From positions 1 to 32,290 of the forward strand of contig NW_014013403.1 in assembly GCF_000611645.1 (NCBI RefSeq): a stretch of 32,290 nucleotides of DNA, given 5' to 3'. Shown in pieces: positions 11,785 through 21,700 of the stretch. A program made the position numbers and the translations under genes. Under the pieces are notes generated by a model. It was given only the letters and a program-made list of their open reading frames with translations. It had not been told where the DNA came from and did not search any database. Source of the DNA: Monoraphidium neglectum (taxonomy: Eukaryota; Chlorophyta; Chlorophyceae; Sphaeropleales; Selenastraceae). Positions within the stretch are counted from its first letter, which is position 1. The number at the start of each line of letters is the position of its first letter.

Positions 11785-12290
11785 NNNNNNNNNNNNNNNN
11801 NNNNNNNNNNNNNNNNNNNNNNNNNNNNNNNNNNNNNNNNNNNNNNNNNNNNNNNNNNNNNNNNNNNNNNNNNNNNNNNNNNNNNNNNNNNNNNNNNNNN
11901 NNNNNNNNNNNNNNNNNNNNNNNNNNNNNNNNNNNNNNNNNNNNNNNNNNNNNNNNNNNNNNNNNNNNNNNNNNNNNNNNNNNNNNNNNNNNNNNNNNNN
12001 NNNNNNNNNNNNNNNNNNNNNNNNNNNNNNNNNNNNNNNNNNNNNNNNNNNNNNNNNNNNNNNNNNNNNNNNNNNNNNNNNNNNNNNNNNNNNNNNNNNN
12101 NNNNNNNNNNNNNNNNNNNNNNNNNNNNNNNNNNNNNNNNNNNNNNNNNNNNNNNNNNNNNNNNNNNNNNNNNNNNNNNNNNNNNNNNNNNNNNNNNNNN
12201 NNNNNNNNNNNNNNNNNNNNNNNNNNNNNNNNNNNNNNNNNNNNNNNNNNNNNNNNNNNNNNNNNNNNNNNNNNNNNNNNNNNNNNNNNN
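11736..12290. other. Poly-C run and assembly gap
   Basis: 49 consecutive C at 11736-11784 run directly into 506 N (11785-12290), after which four C continue. The gap probably marks an unresolved C-rich low-complexity tract; its true length is unknown. Confidence 0.97.
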
Positions 12291-13090
12291 CCCCGGCAGC
12301 CTGCGCAGCACACTGCACACTCCATCTGCCTGTGCGAACCAAAGAGGCTCTTTTCCATCATCTCATGCGTGCGTGATGTCAATATCGTGGTGCCGTACGG
12401 CCACGCTCATCCTTCCCAACAATGTTCTTTCCCGTTTTGTACGCTGGTGTGCGCATGCTTGCGGCCTCACACTCACATAAACGGCAGACCTGCCTCGTGT
12501 TTGCACAGGGTCTGACGGTCTAGGGACCACAACCGGCATACAACCCTCACTGTGTCTATGCCAACAAGCCGTTGATACATCCCATCATGCACTTTTCAAA
12601 GTGCCTGTCATGTCGTCCGGTCACGATGATGTGTCAGAGAATTCAAGATTCTCGATTTTGTGATGCGGAAGGTGTGCAATCATGTTGATGCCCAAGATCT
12701 CACCCCTCAGCCACCCATAGTAGTGGTCCAGACAAGCCTGTTCTTCCAGCCTTGGATGCAGTCGAGTATGTATGCCCAAGTGTTTCTGTAATCTTGGTGC
12801 TCCCTAGCGTGTGGTCTGCACAGCACTGATGGCGGGGTTTCACCTTCTGCATTTCTCCAACAGCACATGCTTTTCAGGCGTGCAGTGAGCGTGAGTGCAC
12901 AAGCCATGCATACCGTATGGTCGGGATGCCCACATGCTTTGTGCATACTGCTGGTTGCGATGCTCGTCGTGTGCGGGTGGCTGTCTCCAGTGACGGCCGG
13001 CCGCTTGCAGAGCGGCAGGCTGAGTCATGCGGAGAATTCATACTTGTCACTGGTTGCAGGCTCAAGGGTGATTCAAATGTAATACAACAT

Positions 13091-13155
13091 CTGAACCCAC
13101 TTCGCTGGGTGGGTTCGGCTTCTGATAGAATGTTGGCATGTTGAGCCGCTGCAGC
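13091..13155 (+). repeat. Hairpin followed by a motif shared with 24209-24261
   Basis: Stem CTGAACCCAC (13091-13100) pairs with 13109-13118 (one G-T pair) around an 8-base loop. About 15 bases later comes TGGCATGTTGAGCCGCTGCAGC. The same 16-base core TGGCATGTTGAGCCGC, again after a hairpin, occurs at 24239. This may be the end of a small dispersed element. Confidence 0.4.
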
Positions 13156-13437
13156 GCGTCACTTCACGTAACCGGCCAGGTCATCTGTTTCATATATGCG
13201 CCAAAGGCAGCTAGCATGATATTACATTTGCTAGGCAAACGCACATATTTTATTGAATGTGCATACACAGCGATGCGCATAAGATAATACGTTGATCTGA
13301 GCGAGCCAAGTTTTGGTAGACGTGATCATGAGGCCCTTCCGGCCGCCAATGACTGGATTTAAACGCGGATATTGTATCTGGGCATGTGCTCTCGACACCG
13401 CAACAGCCTCCACACGCACACAGGTACGCTGACTCGC

Positions 13438-13503
13438 CGCTGCTGCTGCTGCCGCTGCTGCTGCTGCCGCTGCTGCTGCTGCCGCTGCTGCTGCTCCTGC
13501 TGC
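13438..13503. repeat. 15-bp CTG-rich minisatellite, about four copies
   Basis: Four tandem copies of CTGCTGCTGCTGCCG followed by a degenerate end. On the minus strand it can be read as Gln-, Ser/Gly- or Ala-rich. The same kind of GGCAGCAGCAGC tract is translated as a Ser/Gly linker in the helical-repeat gene at about 15800-15865. Confidence 0.9.
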
Positions 13504-13671
13504 TTGGGGGCTGCCCTTGCCTGAAGCTTGTTTTTCTGAATCGCCCCTGAGCGGCAGGAACCAATGCAATGAACACAATGAAATGCATGCAATACGGTAC
13601 ACACCGCCTGCCCTTTTTCCGCAAGCGACACTGAATGTGCACATCTGCGGCTGTCCCGCCCACCTTGCACA

Positions 13672-13918
13672 GCCGCCCGGGGACGATTTGCTGCAAGCAT
13701 GGCCGTCCGCCCCGGCCCAGCGGCAGCGCACCCCCGCGCGCCCCAAACCAGAAAACCCCCGCAAGACGCCGCGCATCAGCCCGCGTGGCAAGTATGGCCT
13801 GGGGCGGCGGGAGGACATGCAGCGGCCCGCGCGGGAGCCGGCGCCGCCCGTCGTGCGCCCGGCCCCGCCCACGCCGCGGCAGGTGTGCCCGAGGCACGGC
13901 TGCGCCCCTCCTCTGTAG
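13672..13918 (+). other. Possible Pro/Arg-rich exon upstream of the helical-repeat gene
   Basis: After a CCTTGCACAG acceptor the frame reads PPGDDLLQAWPSAPAQRQ and a charged, Pro-rich low-complexity sequence (RISPRGKYGLGRREDM) to a stop at 13918, or to a GTGTGC donor after 13886. It could be a 5' exon of the next gene, but I found no acceptor giving a matching phase. It could equally be chance in GC-rich DNA. Confidence 0.25.
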
Positions 13919-13952
13919 GCGAGCGCTCTGTAGCCATCATGCATCCGGTTGA

Positions 13953-16397
13953 GCTGGTGTAAGGGAGCGCTCGCCGCCCGGCACAGTGAAACTCTGCTGC
14001 AGCCTGCCCCATGCTGCCTCCGTCGTCAGTTCTTGCTTCTGCTCCGCACATCGCCGCCGACGCTGCACCCCTCCCGATGCCACCCTGCCAACGAATCCCT
14101 CAAAGTTCTACCTGGCAGTAGCGCAGGGCCGGCTGCCGCCGCCCAACCAAACCTCGTTAGCGCCCCCCGCTGCCCCCGCCGCCGCCGACGCCGGCGGCGC
14201 CCCGCTTGCGGCCCGGCGCCGCCGCCCGTTGTTTGATCGAGAGGGTGCGGCCTCGGACCCAGCAGCGGCGGGGACGGGCGTGGCGGCGGCGGCGGCCGCC
14301 TCCATAGCTGCAACGCACCTGCGGGGCACGCCGGCGCTGCGTCGCAAGGTGTGCTCGGGCTTCACGCATGCGCGGCGCTGGACGACGCTCTACCGCAAGT
14401 CCCTCCGGAAGTGGCTGCCCTGCCTCGACGCCTTCACCGCCGTCGTCGCGGCGCGCCGCATGGTCGCGCTGCAGCCGCCGCCGCTGCGCGCGGGGCTCGA
14501 GCGCGCGCCAGTCAGGCGCGCCGGTGACGTCATCGCACAGGCCGCGGCGGCCGAAGCAGCCTCGGCGGCCGGCAACAGCAGCGGTGGCAACGGGCACATG
14601 CGGGCGGCGGCGGCGGCGCGGCAGTGGACGGTCGCGGACGATGCGGCGGTGGCGCTCGGATTTTTGGACGCTGAAGACGAGCGTGCAGCGTTCGACCTCG
14701 CCGTCGCGGCGCTCTGCGCGTCGCTGGCGCCGCGGCTGGCGGGGTTTGGGGCGCAGGGGCTCGCCGGGCTAGCGCGGCGCGTGGGGGATCTCGGGGTTCT
14801 GCATGAGGGGTTCTGGCAGGTGGGCGGTCGGGCGGCTAGGTTGGAAGCATGCAGTGCATGGGGACCCACTGCCGGGACACCAGCTAGGGCGGCGGGATTT
14901 GGGGTTGTGGCGAAAGGGGCGGCTGCCTTCAAACGTTGCTGCTTTGAACCCTCCATCAGCCTGAGGATTTTAGGATGAAGCTGCGGCCCCCATGGACAGC
15001 TGCCCGTGGGCCTGAATGGAGTTATGTTCTGAAGTAACGCCTGTCCGCCTGCCGCCCGGCTGGGCACCTCGCCGCACGCCCCCTCAAAACCCCGGCAGGC
15101 GTGGTGCCGCCGCGCGGCGGAGCTGATGTCGGCGCGCGCGCTGCCGACGCCTTGCCTGGCCGCAGCCTTGCAGGCCATGGCCGACCTGGGTTTCGCCCCT
15201 GGCCCCCGCTGGCTGCGCCAAGCCCACTTCTACACGCGACCCCGACTGAGGCACCTGTCCCGGCAGCAGCTGGGCCGCCTGACACTCGCGCTCGGCCGCG
15301 CCGCGCCGCCGCCAGGGGACTCATGGTGGGCGGCGGTGGCGGCAGCCGTGGCAGGCGGGCAGGGCGGGCAGGCGCGCGGGCAGCGGGGACGCGGGGCGCC
15401 GGGCGCCGCCGGCGGGAGCATCGCCACGAGCGGCGAGGGTTTCGGGGCGGAGCCACCCTCACAGCTGGCGCTTGCCGCCGCCCGTCTGCTGCTCGGCGTC
15501 GCGCTGGCCTGCGGCCAAAGTGGCGGCGCGCCCCAACGCGGCTGCGCGGCCGCGGTGGCGTGGTCCCGCGGCGCCCTGATCTCGTGCGCGGCAGCCGGCG
15601 CGCTGCCGCCGGCCGCGGCGGCGCGCGGCGCCGCCACGTGCGCCGCGATGCGTGGCGTGCCGCTGGCGGCGGAGGAGCGCCGCGCGTGGCTGGCCGTGTG
15701 GAGGGCGTGCCTGGAGGGGCTGAGGGCGAACCAGTGGCAAATGTCAGATCAGAGCTTCGGGCTGCTGTGTGATGCCCTGGTCGCCAGCGCCCGTGATCCT
15801 GGCAGCAGCAGCAGCAGCGGCAGCAGCAGCGGCAGCAGCACCGGCAGCAGCGGCGGCGGCGGGAGCAGGCAGCAGGGCGACTCTGCAGGCGCCGAGCCCT
15901 GGCCGCTGCCGGACGGCTGGCTGGCGGCGTTCGAGGCCGCGACGCTGGCCCGCCTGCCCACCCTCCAGCCCTGGGCGCTGCTGCGGCTGCTGGCCGCGCT
16001 CGCGGCGCGCCGGCACGCGGCTGGCGAGCGGTGGCTGGGCGCGCTGCTGCTCGTGCTGCAGCCCTGGGGCGGGCGGCTGGGGGCCAAGCAGCTGGCGGGC
16101 CTGGCGGCTGACCTGGCGGAGGTGGTTGTTGCACACCAGGATGCCAGCATCAACAGTGGCCGCGGCGGCGGCGCGCCCGGCGGCGCGCCGCGGCTGCCCT
16201 CTGTGTGCTTGTCGGCGCTCGCAGAGCAGGCCGCGGCGCGGGCCGCAGCAGCCGCGGCGGCGGCTGGGGCAGCTGGCGGGCGGGGGTTGGCGTTTGCTGC
16301 GGACGCATGTGAAGTGGGGGAGTTGCTGGAGGCGGCTGCTGCGCTGCGGGGCCTGCTGCAGGGACAAGGGGGCCGGAGGGCGGCGCCGATGCGGTGA
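13953..16397 (+). CDS. Ala-rich helical-repeat protein, OPR/FASTK-like (5' end unresolved)
   Basis: Two exons: open frame 13953-14819, ending FWQ at a GTGGGC donor, and 15099-16397, beginning AWCRRAAELMSARALP after CCCGGCAG; phase 0 on both sides, stop TGA 16395-16397. There is no ATG in frame before about 14460, so an upstream exon probably supplies the start. The core shows regularly spaced Leu/Ala helices with Trp and Pro at turns: FTHARRWTTLYRKSLRKW, LQAMADLGFAPGPRWLRQ, LTLALGRAAPPPGDSWW and LLRLLAALAARRHAAGERW. This resembles octotricopeptide (OPR) and FASTK-type proteins, which in green algae mostly act on organelle RNAs. No RAP domain is seen at the C-terminus. A Ser/Gly linker (about 15800-15870) splits the repeats. 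RNA binding and organelle location are inference; family assignment is tentative. Confidence 0.6.
15800..15870 (+). repeat. Coding GGC/AGC tract: Ser/Gly linker
   Basis: A run of AGC and GGC codons encodes a Ser/Gly-only flexible linker inside the helical-repeat protein, followed by ARG-GLN-GLN. Its reverse complement resembles the non-coding minisatellite at 13438-13503. The length is likely variable between strains. Confidence 0.85.
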
Positions 16398-17447
16398 TGC
16401 GGTGGACGCTGGTGCCTCAACAGGCAGGCGGCCATGGGTGATGCGTGCGCAGGCGAACGCCTTCGGCAGGTGAGCAGTTGGGTAAACCATGGCGGTTCGC
16501 GCGTCGCAGTGGTGACGGAGAGCGCGGGGGTGCTCGCTCGGTGCGCGCAGCTGGTGCACACACACATGGCGGAGGCGACGCACGGACGCCCTGACGACGC
16601 GCTCACCACCTCCGCCCCCGCACCCACACCTCGGGAGGCGCACAGCGCGCCACGGCGCACCCCTCGTGCGCGGTAGCACCTCCTGCAACCTGGCCGGACT
16701 GCGCGTTCGCGTGGCGTTTCGTTCGCCCATTCGCCCGAAAAGGGTTTGGTGAACCCATGCAGTCAGCGAGCCGCCGCCGCTCCATCGCCGCACATGGCAG
16801 GCTCCCTGCCAGCCCCACCCCACGTCCCTCGCCCTCTGCGGTCCGCCGCGCCCGCAGCCCGCCATCCATCCCATGCAACCCGCTGAGGACAGCGCATGCG
16901 ACCAGCGCTTGGCTCATTTGCGCGGCTGGCTCCTTGCCCTGGCTCCCCGCGTAATGTTCCAAGTGATCGTTCAGTCGCTTCTGCCATGGACCCGTCGCGT
17001 GTGGTCGGGCAGCCCTCCCCGGCAATCACGGCAGTTGGCCGCACCTCGCGCCGTGGCGCCTGCTGCTCCCGCACCAATGTAGGCTGGCCACCCCAGAGTG
17101 CGCAGCGTTGATTGGCTCTGCACCTACCTCACACCCTACTGAACTTGGTCCCATGGCGTGCTGCCACACGAGTCTTGGTGCCAGGTCAGCGTCGCACTTG
17201 TGACCACCTGGATGTGGAATGGTGTGGCCTGACCCGCACCTGCTTTTGCAGCAGGACCAGGATTTTGTCTGCGCGTTCATCACTTTTGAGAAGACCACAA
17301 TCACAGCACGGCAGCTGGCACGTACAGCCGCAGGCCGTGACCGGGCGGCTTGCGGCGTGGCCTGAACCTCGCAGCCTCCACTTCCATGACAAGATTACAG
17401 CTCGATGTTATGTTTATTATGAAAGTTTCCTGGTTGTTGTGTGCGAT
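16398..17447 (+). other. Probable 3' UTR of the helical-repeat gene
   Basis: Between the stop at 16397 and the TGTAA at 17448 no convincing exon is seen on either strand; the open frames are short and Arg/Pro/Ala-rich as expected by chance at this GC content. A ~1 kb 3' UTR would be long. An unrecognised small gene (e.g. the hydrophobic frame near 16873-17082) cannot be excluded. Confidence 0.35.
17395..17399 (-). terminator. TGTAA poly(A) signal candidate, minus strand
   Basis: TTACA on the plus strand (TGTAA on the minus) is the first such signal downstream of the secreted-protein gene stop at 18299, about 900 bases away. It lies 49 bases past the plus-strand signal at 17448, so the two transcripts would overlap at their tails. 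Confidence 0.35.
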
Positions 17448-17452
17448 TGTAA
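17448..17452 (+). terminator. TGTAA poly(A) signal candidate, plus strand
   Basis: TGTAA is the usual green-algal polyadenylation signal. This is the first copy I found on the plus strand downstream of the helical-repeat gene. A five-base match alone is weak. Confidence 0.35.
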
Positions 17453-18298
17453 TCAACACGCATTGCTGCCGCGCAGTACCTTGCTGCCCTGATGGCGTGC
17501 CGAAAGATTAGTCCACAAGGGGGGACAGATTGTGTGCAAAGGTGGTGGGGAGCAGCAGGTTTGCAGCAAACTGGTGTGCAGCCTCGCACCAATCCACACG
17601 CAAGGGGTGCGATGAGCAAAGCAGGCATCAGAGGCGGAGGAGGTGCAGCTGGTGTACGTGCAAAAGGACACAACGCCTCCTCAACAATTCAGGCCCGTGC
17701 ACTGCAGTGTCAAGGCAGGGGGGGTCATGCCCCTCGGTCTGGATGCATTGAGCATAGCCTCATAGCCAGGTGTTGTATGTGGCCTGAATCAGGCCCCTGC
17801 CCATCCCAACAGGAATTTTGGCTAGGAATCGGATGAAGTGGGGGGCCAGCGACGCCCTTGCATTTTCCCCCTATGCCATGTATTGTTGTGCTGCAACAAA
17901 AGTTCGAAGCCACAAACATGGACCATTTGGCGGGGAGTGTAGGCGGGGCGTGTAACTTTCGCACTGAACTGGGGCGATTCGGATGTGTGAGGTTTGGTGT
18001 GTTGTTCCCAGGCGGCTAGCAGCAGTCACCAAAGTGGTGAGAAGGGGCGTGGCCAGAATGAACAATTGTTGAGGCTCAATTATGTGCCTGCACTGCAACA
18101 GCAATGCACAGGTTGTGCAGCATGGTGACTCAGTTTTTGACGCAAAGCGCGCGCCATATGGTGATGTGGATGCCGTCACACGACAAGTGCAGCATGCGTT
18201 GGGCACAATGCTAGCAGATGCTTGGCCTTTTGGGGCGGAGGTTTGTGCGTGAAGTGCTGGCAGAAATACTCTAGCAGGGGAAGGGCGGCCATGTGTCA
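17453..18298 (-). other. Probable 3' UTR of the secreted-protein gene; no gene seen
   Basis: No exon that continues the upstream gene and no independent coding pattern is visible. Open frames on both strands are short. Confidence 0.4.
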
Positions 18299-18736
18299 TC
18301 AACCAGAGCTGGCAGGCACCCCAAAGCTGACCGGACCGGCCGGGGCGCTTGCAACACACTCATTAGGCGACGTGGCGCCCGTGCGCTTGGTGCTCTTTCC
18401 GCTTGGGCACCTCGCGCACTCATGCCACGTGCCTGTCGAGGCCTTGAACTGCGGGGATCCGGATTGCACACGAATACATTAGCGCAGTCGCAGCATTGGC
18501 ACGCAGGTAAACCAGTTATCAACCCTGCAATGAGGTGTTGAAGTCGCTTTTTGTGCGCCCCTCAAACCATCAGCCGCCGCATAGTGTTCCTCCGATTGTG
18601 TTTTGCTGCCATGCGAACGCTGGAGCATGCCCCGCCCCCGACCGCGCGCTCCCCGCCATCGCTCACCGTTCCAAGCGGGCACTCGTAGCAGCAGCCGTCC
18701 GGGCCGAGGTAGTGGCCTTCTTTGCAGAGGGGATGC
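18299..18736 (-). other. GCC2_GCC3/TNFR-like cysteine module (last two exons)
   Basis: Exon 18736-18667 carries C-x-EG-x-Y-x5-CC-x2-CP-x-GT; exon 18448-18299 continues with FKASTGTWHECARCPSGK, then GATSPNEC. The cysteine, glycine and CP spacing is that of the ephrin-receptor-like/TNFR-like repeats of extracellular proteins. The two exons split one module and the start of the next. The reading stops at GGT TGA TGA (tandem stops). Confidence 0.75.
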
Positions 18737-21700
18737 CTGCGAGCGAGGCGCGCACACAGCAAGACGATGCCGTTGGATCCTGCTGCAAAGCGGGGAGCTC
18801 ATGCGCGACGCCGTGCAATCCCAACGTTTTCAACGCCCTTCCGAAGGTGAACTCACCACTTGGTGTCCAGAGCCGCCGTTGAGTTGTACATCTTCACGGT
18901 GCGGCCGTGTTTCTTGCCGGTGCCAGCAACGCACTGGTACGGGGCAGCGGCCGGCGCCGTCACCTTTGGGTCGGCCAGCAGGCGCCGGCCGGTCATCATG
19001 GCGCTGGTGGTCGGGGTCGCTGGTTTGAAGCCGCTGGTCATGTTGAAATTCTGCCAAAATGACCGTAGGTTTGGGGATATCAAGGTCAGCAGCAGCATCA
19101 CGACGAACAAGTGAATTGCAGAATAGCAGTCTTTCAAGCCAGGCGTGGCCGTGATGGTGGCCGCACCGCAAATGGCCACGTTCAGTGCCTTTTGACCCAA
19201 AGGAGAGACAACCCCCAGCTGAGCCCTGCAAGCAAATCTGGTGCAGTCGCCCCGCGGGCGCGCACCGTGCCGTCCAAGCCGCAGCGAGACAGGGGGAAGA
19301 ACCTCAGTTTGGCAACGTACGCATTGGACATGGTCGGGGGCTGGTCCATCGAGGCGATCGCGTTGAATGCGTCAGCGGCCTTCTTCACGTCCGCGAGGGT
19401 CTGGGTGAGGTTCGCCGCCAGGTTGGCGGCGGCGCGCTGCTTGAGGATCTTGAACGCCCAGCTCGCCCAGCCCGGCTTGCCGAGGCCGGCGGAGGGGTAG
19501 GGGCCCGGGACGTTCATCGCCCTGGCGGCGGCAGCGGCGGCGGTGTAGACGTAGAATCGCCAGTCAGCGACGCACGGGCTGGTCTTGAAGTCGGTGCTGC
19601 CAGCACACAGGTTGTCGGCGGTGTTGGCAGAAGGGGTGCAAGGGAAGGTCACCGGGGCGTACGCGGGCGTCGAGCAGTTGAGGGCATATGTGGAGATGGA
19701 GGTGCCAGACGTCGAGCCTGTTCATTACGCCAAGAGTGGGAAGAATAACGTTTAGTCGCCGATTGTGTGTAGTTTTGATGCATGGGTTGCCAAGGCCACG
19801 GCTTGCGAAAACATGCAGGCAACAGAGCAGCATGTGCAGCTGCATGCATCTATCGTGATCACCTGCAGGGTTGTTTGTTCCACGTCCAAAGGCGGGTGTC
19901 GCGGGGGCGTTGCATGCCATCCCCACAGAGATGGTGCCTGTGTCAACGGAGAGCGAAGCCCCTCCATAGGTCACGCTCTGCTTGATGGGGTACGCCCAAG
20001 AGATTGAGGCGTCGCTTGAGGCGCAATACGCTTGGGCCGCGGGCTTCGAGCAGTCGCCAAGGCTCGGGGGCACCCTGCGGCACACAGCAGATAGAGACAG
20101 CGGGGCAAGGCAGGTGGCAATTGTTACTCAGCTCTCTTTTGTCCACCCACATGCGCAAACAGCCCTTGTCATCGCTAATCCGTCTGCGATCCCACGATTG
20201 CCGTCAACAGCTTGCGTGCGTGCTGGCAACTTGCGGCAAGGCTGCTGGGTCTCCTGTACACCGCGGTGCCCTGGCCCTGCACGCTCACAGGAGCTGCGAG
20301 GTTTTGCCCTTGACCTCATAACTCATGGGCAAGCCCGCGTCGTCGGCGGCGATCGCAGCATACGACAACGCATCGACCACAGTGTTGGTGTTGCCAATCA
20401 GGTCGTTGTAGATCTTCGTGAGCCTGTGAGTGGCGTGCACAATGGAAGCTGGCATGAGGCTTGAATCAGCAGAGACGGCGGCCTAAGCATTTGTGTCACT
20501 CAACGTCGTCCATCAATGATTTCTGCAGGTGCGACTGCGCGCTGAGGCGGCCGTGTGCTGCAGCTACCACGTGCTGGGTTCAGCGACCAACGCAGGCGCA
20601 GCAGCGAAGTAACCCGTGCACTGAGCTTTTCAGCATACCGAGCGCCTAGCGTTGATGCAAGGGACTGGAGTTTGCCCCATTCGCCCCCATTGCTGCCCAG
20701 TAGAATGAGCTCGTTCATCATTGACGCGTAAAGAATGCCTGTGTTGTGTGTGGCGCAGCAAGTCGTACGGTGGTGATGAGTGACCAGCTGCCAGCAGCAA
20801 TCGGCAGGCGTGATGAGCACGTGGCTGCAGCCGCAACTGCTGCACAGACTCCCGGCCGAGCCGCTGTTCTCCCCCGCCCCGCTGACTTGCAGGTGCTCAC
20901 CCATCTTGGACAGGGCGATTGCGGCGTCTGCGGAGCTGAAAGTACTCAGCGTGTTTCCCAGGTTGATGGCGTCTTTGTTGACTGCAACTCAAGAGTGGCG
21001 AGGCCGTTGTGCAGCGTGGCAAGCCATGTTATGTCATTCATCGGCAGCCGGAAGCTGGAGGGCAGGACAGGAATGCAGAGTTGATCAGGATCCCTTGCCG
21101 GACCAGCAGGGGGACGGGAGGGGGGATTGCTCACACAAGGGGATGATGTTGGCCTTGATCTCCTGGGCGTTGGTGTCGAGCGTCCGTGTGGAGTAGCACA
21201 GCGCCTGGGCCCCGGCGCCCGTGTCGCACACCCCCGGCACGACAATCGCGTTGCCTCCGGCGTCGGAGCCGATGAACGTGCAGGCGGTGGGCTTTGCGGC
21301 TGTCCAGGTCACGCCGGCGCACGGGTTCTTGTTGTTGACAAGCTGGGGCGTGCGGCCCGTCGCGCAGCCCATGGTCTGGCGCACGCTGGGCGCGATGTTG
21401 GTGTAGTTGGCGCAGTTCCTGCGAAGAGGTGGGTATGGGTGGGCGCAGGCTCATTTTGGCAACGACCGGCTGGCAGGGTGGACGCAGGAGGTGCCAGTTG
21501 CCTGAAGGCTTAGCAACGCGGGCAATGTGCAACCTTCATGTAGAAGAAGCCTGACTTACAGCCTTGTGCGGCACCATAGCGCCACTGTTTACAGGCTGGC
21601 TGCAACCTATATACCCGGCCTGCGTTAGGCACTCACCAGGCGTGGCAGGACCCCATAATGTTTTGTTGGATGTTGCCGAGCCCCTGGTTGAACTGGGTGA

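Larger units (their letters stand above)
12291..13671. other. No gene firmly recognised; repeats and a hairpin
   Basis: Short open frames occur on both strands, e.g. 12917-13144 plus, which reads fairly naturally (CDARRVRVAVSSDGR...) and could be an exon, but I could not link it to anything by phase. TGTAA is present at about 12786 and 13078. The region holds the hairpin and shared motif at 13091-13155 and the trinucleotide minisatellite at 13438-13503. Confidence 0.45.

Noticed and set aside
11288..12480. Long open frames crossing the N gap
   Set aside because: They exist only because N and poly-C contain no stop codons.
13231..13944. Long minus-strand open frames across the CTG minisatellite (up to 237 codons, Ala/Gln/Ser tracts)
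   Set aside because: Composition follows the repeat and local GC; all three minus frames are open there and none shows a domain or usable splice sites.
15022..16874. Minus-strand open frames of about 300-376 codons opposite the helical-repeat gene
   Set aside because: Pro/Arg/Ala-rich antisense shadows expected at this GC content; the plus frame has the regular helical repeats and consistent splicing.
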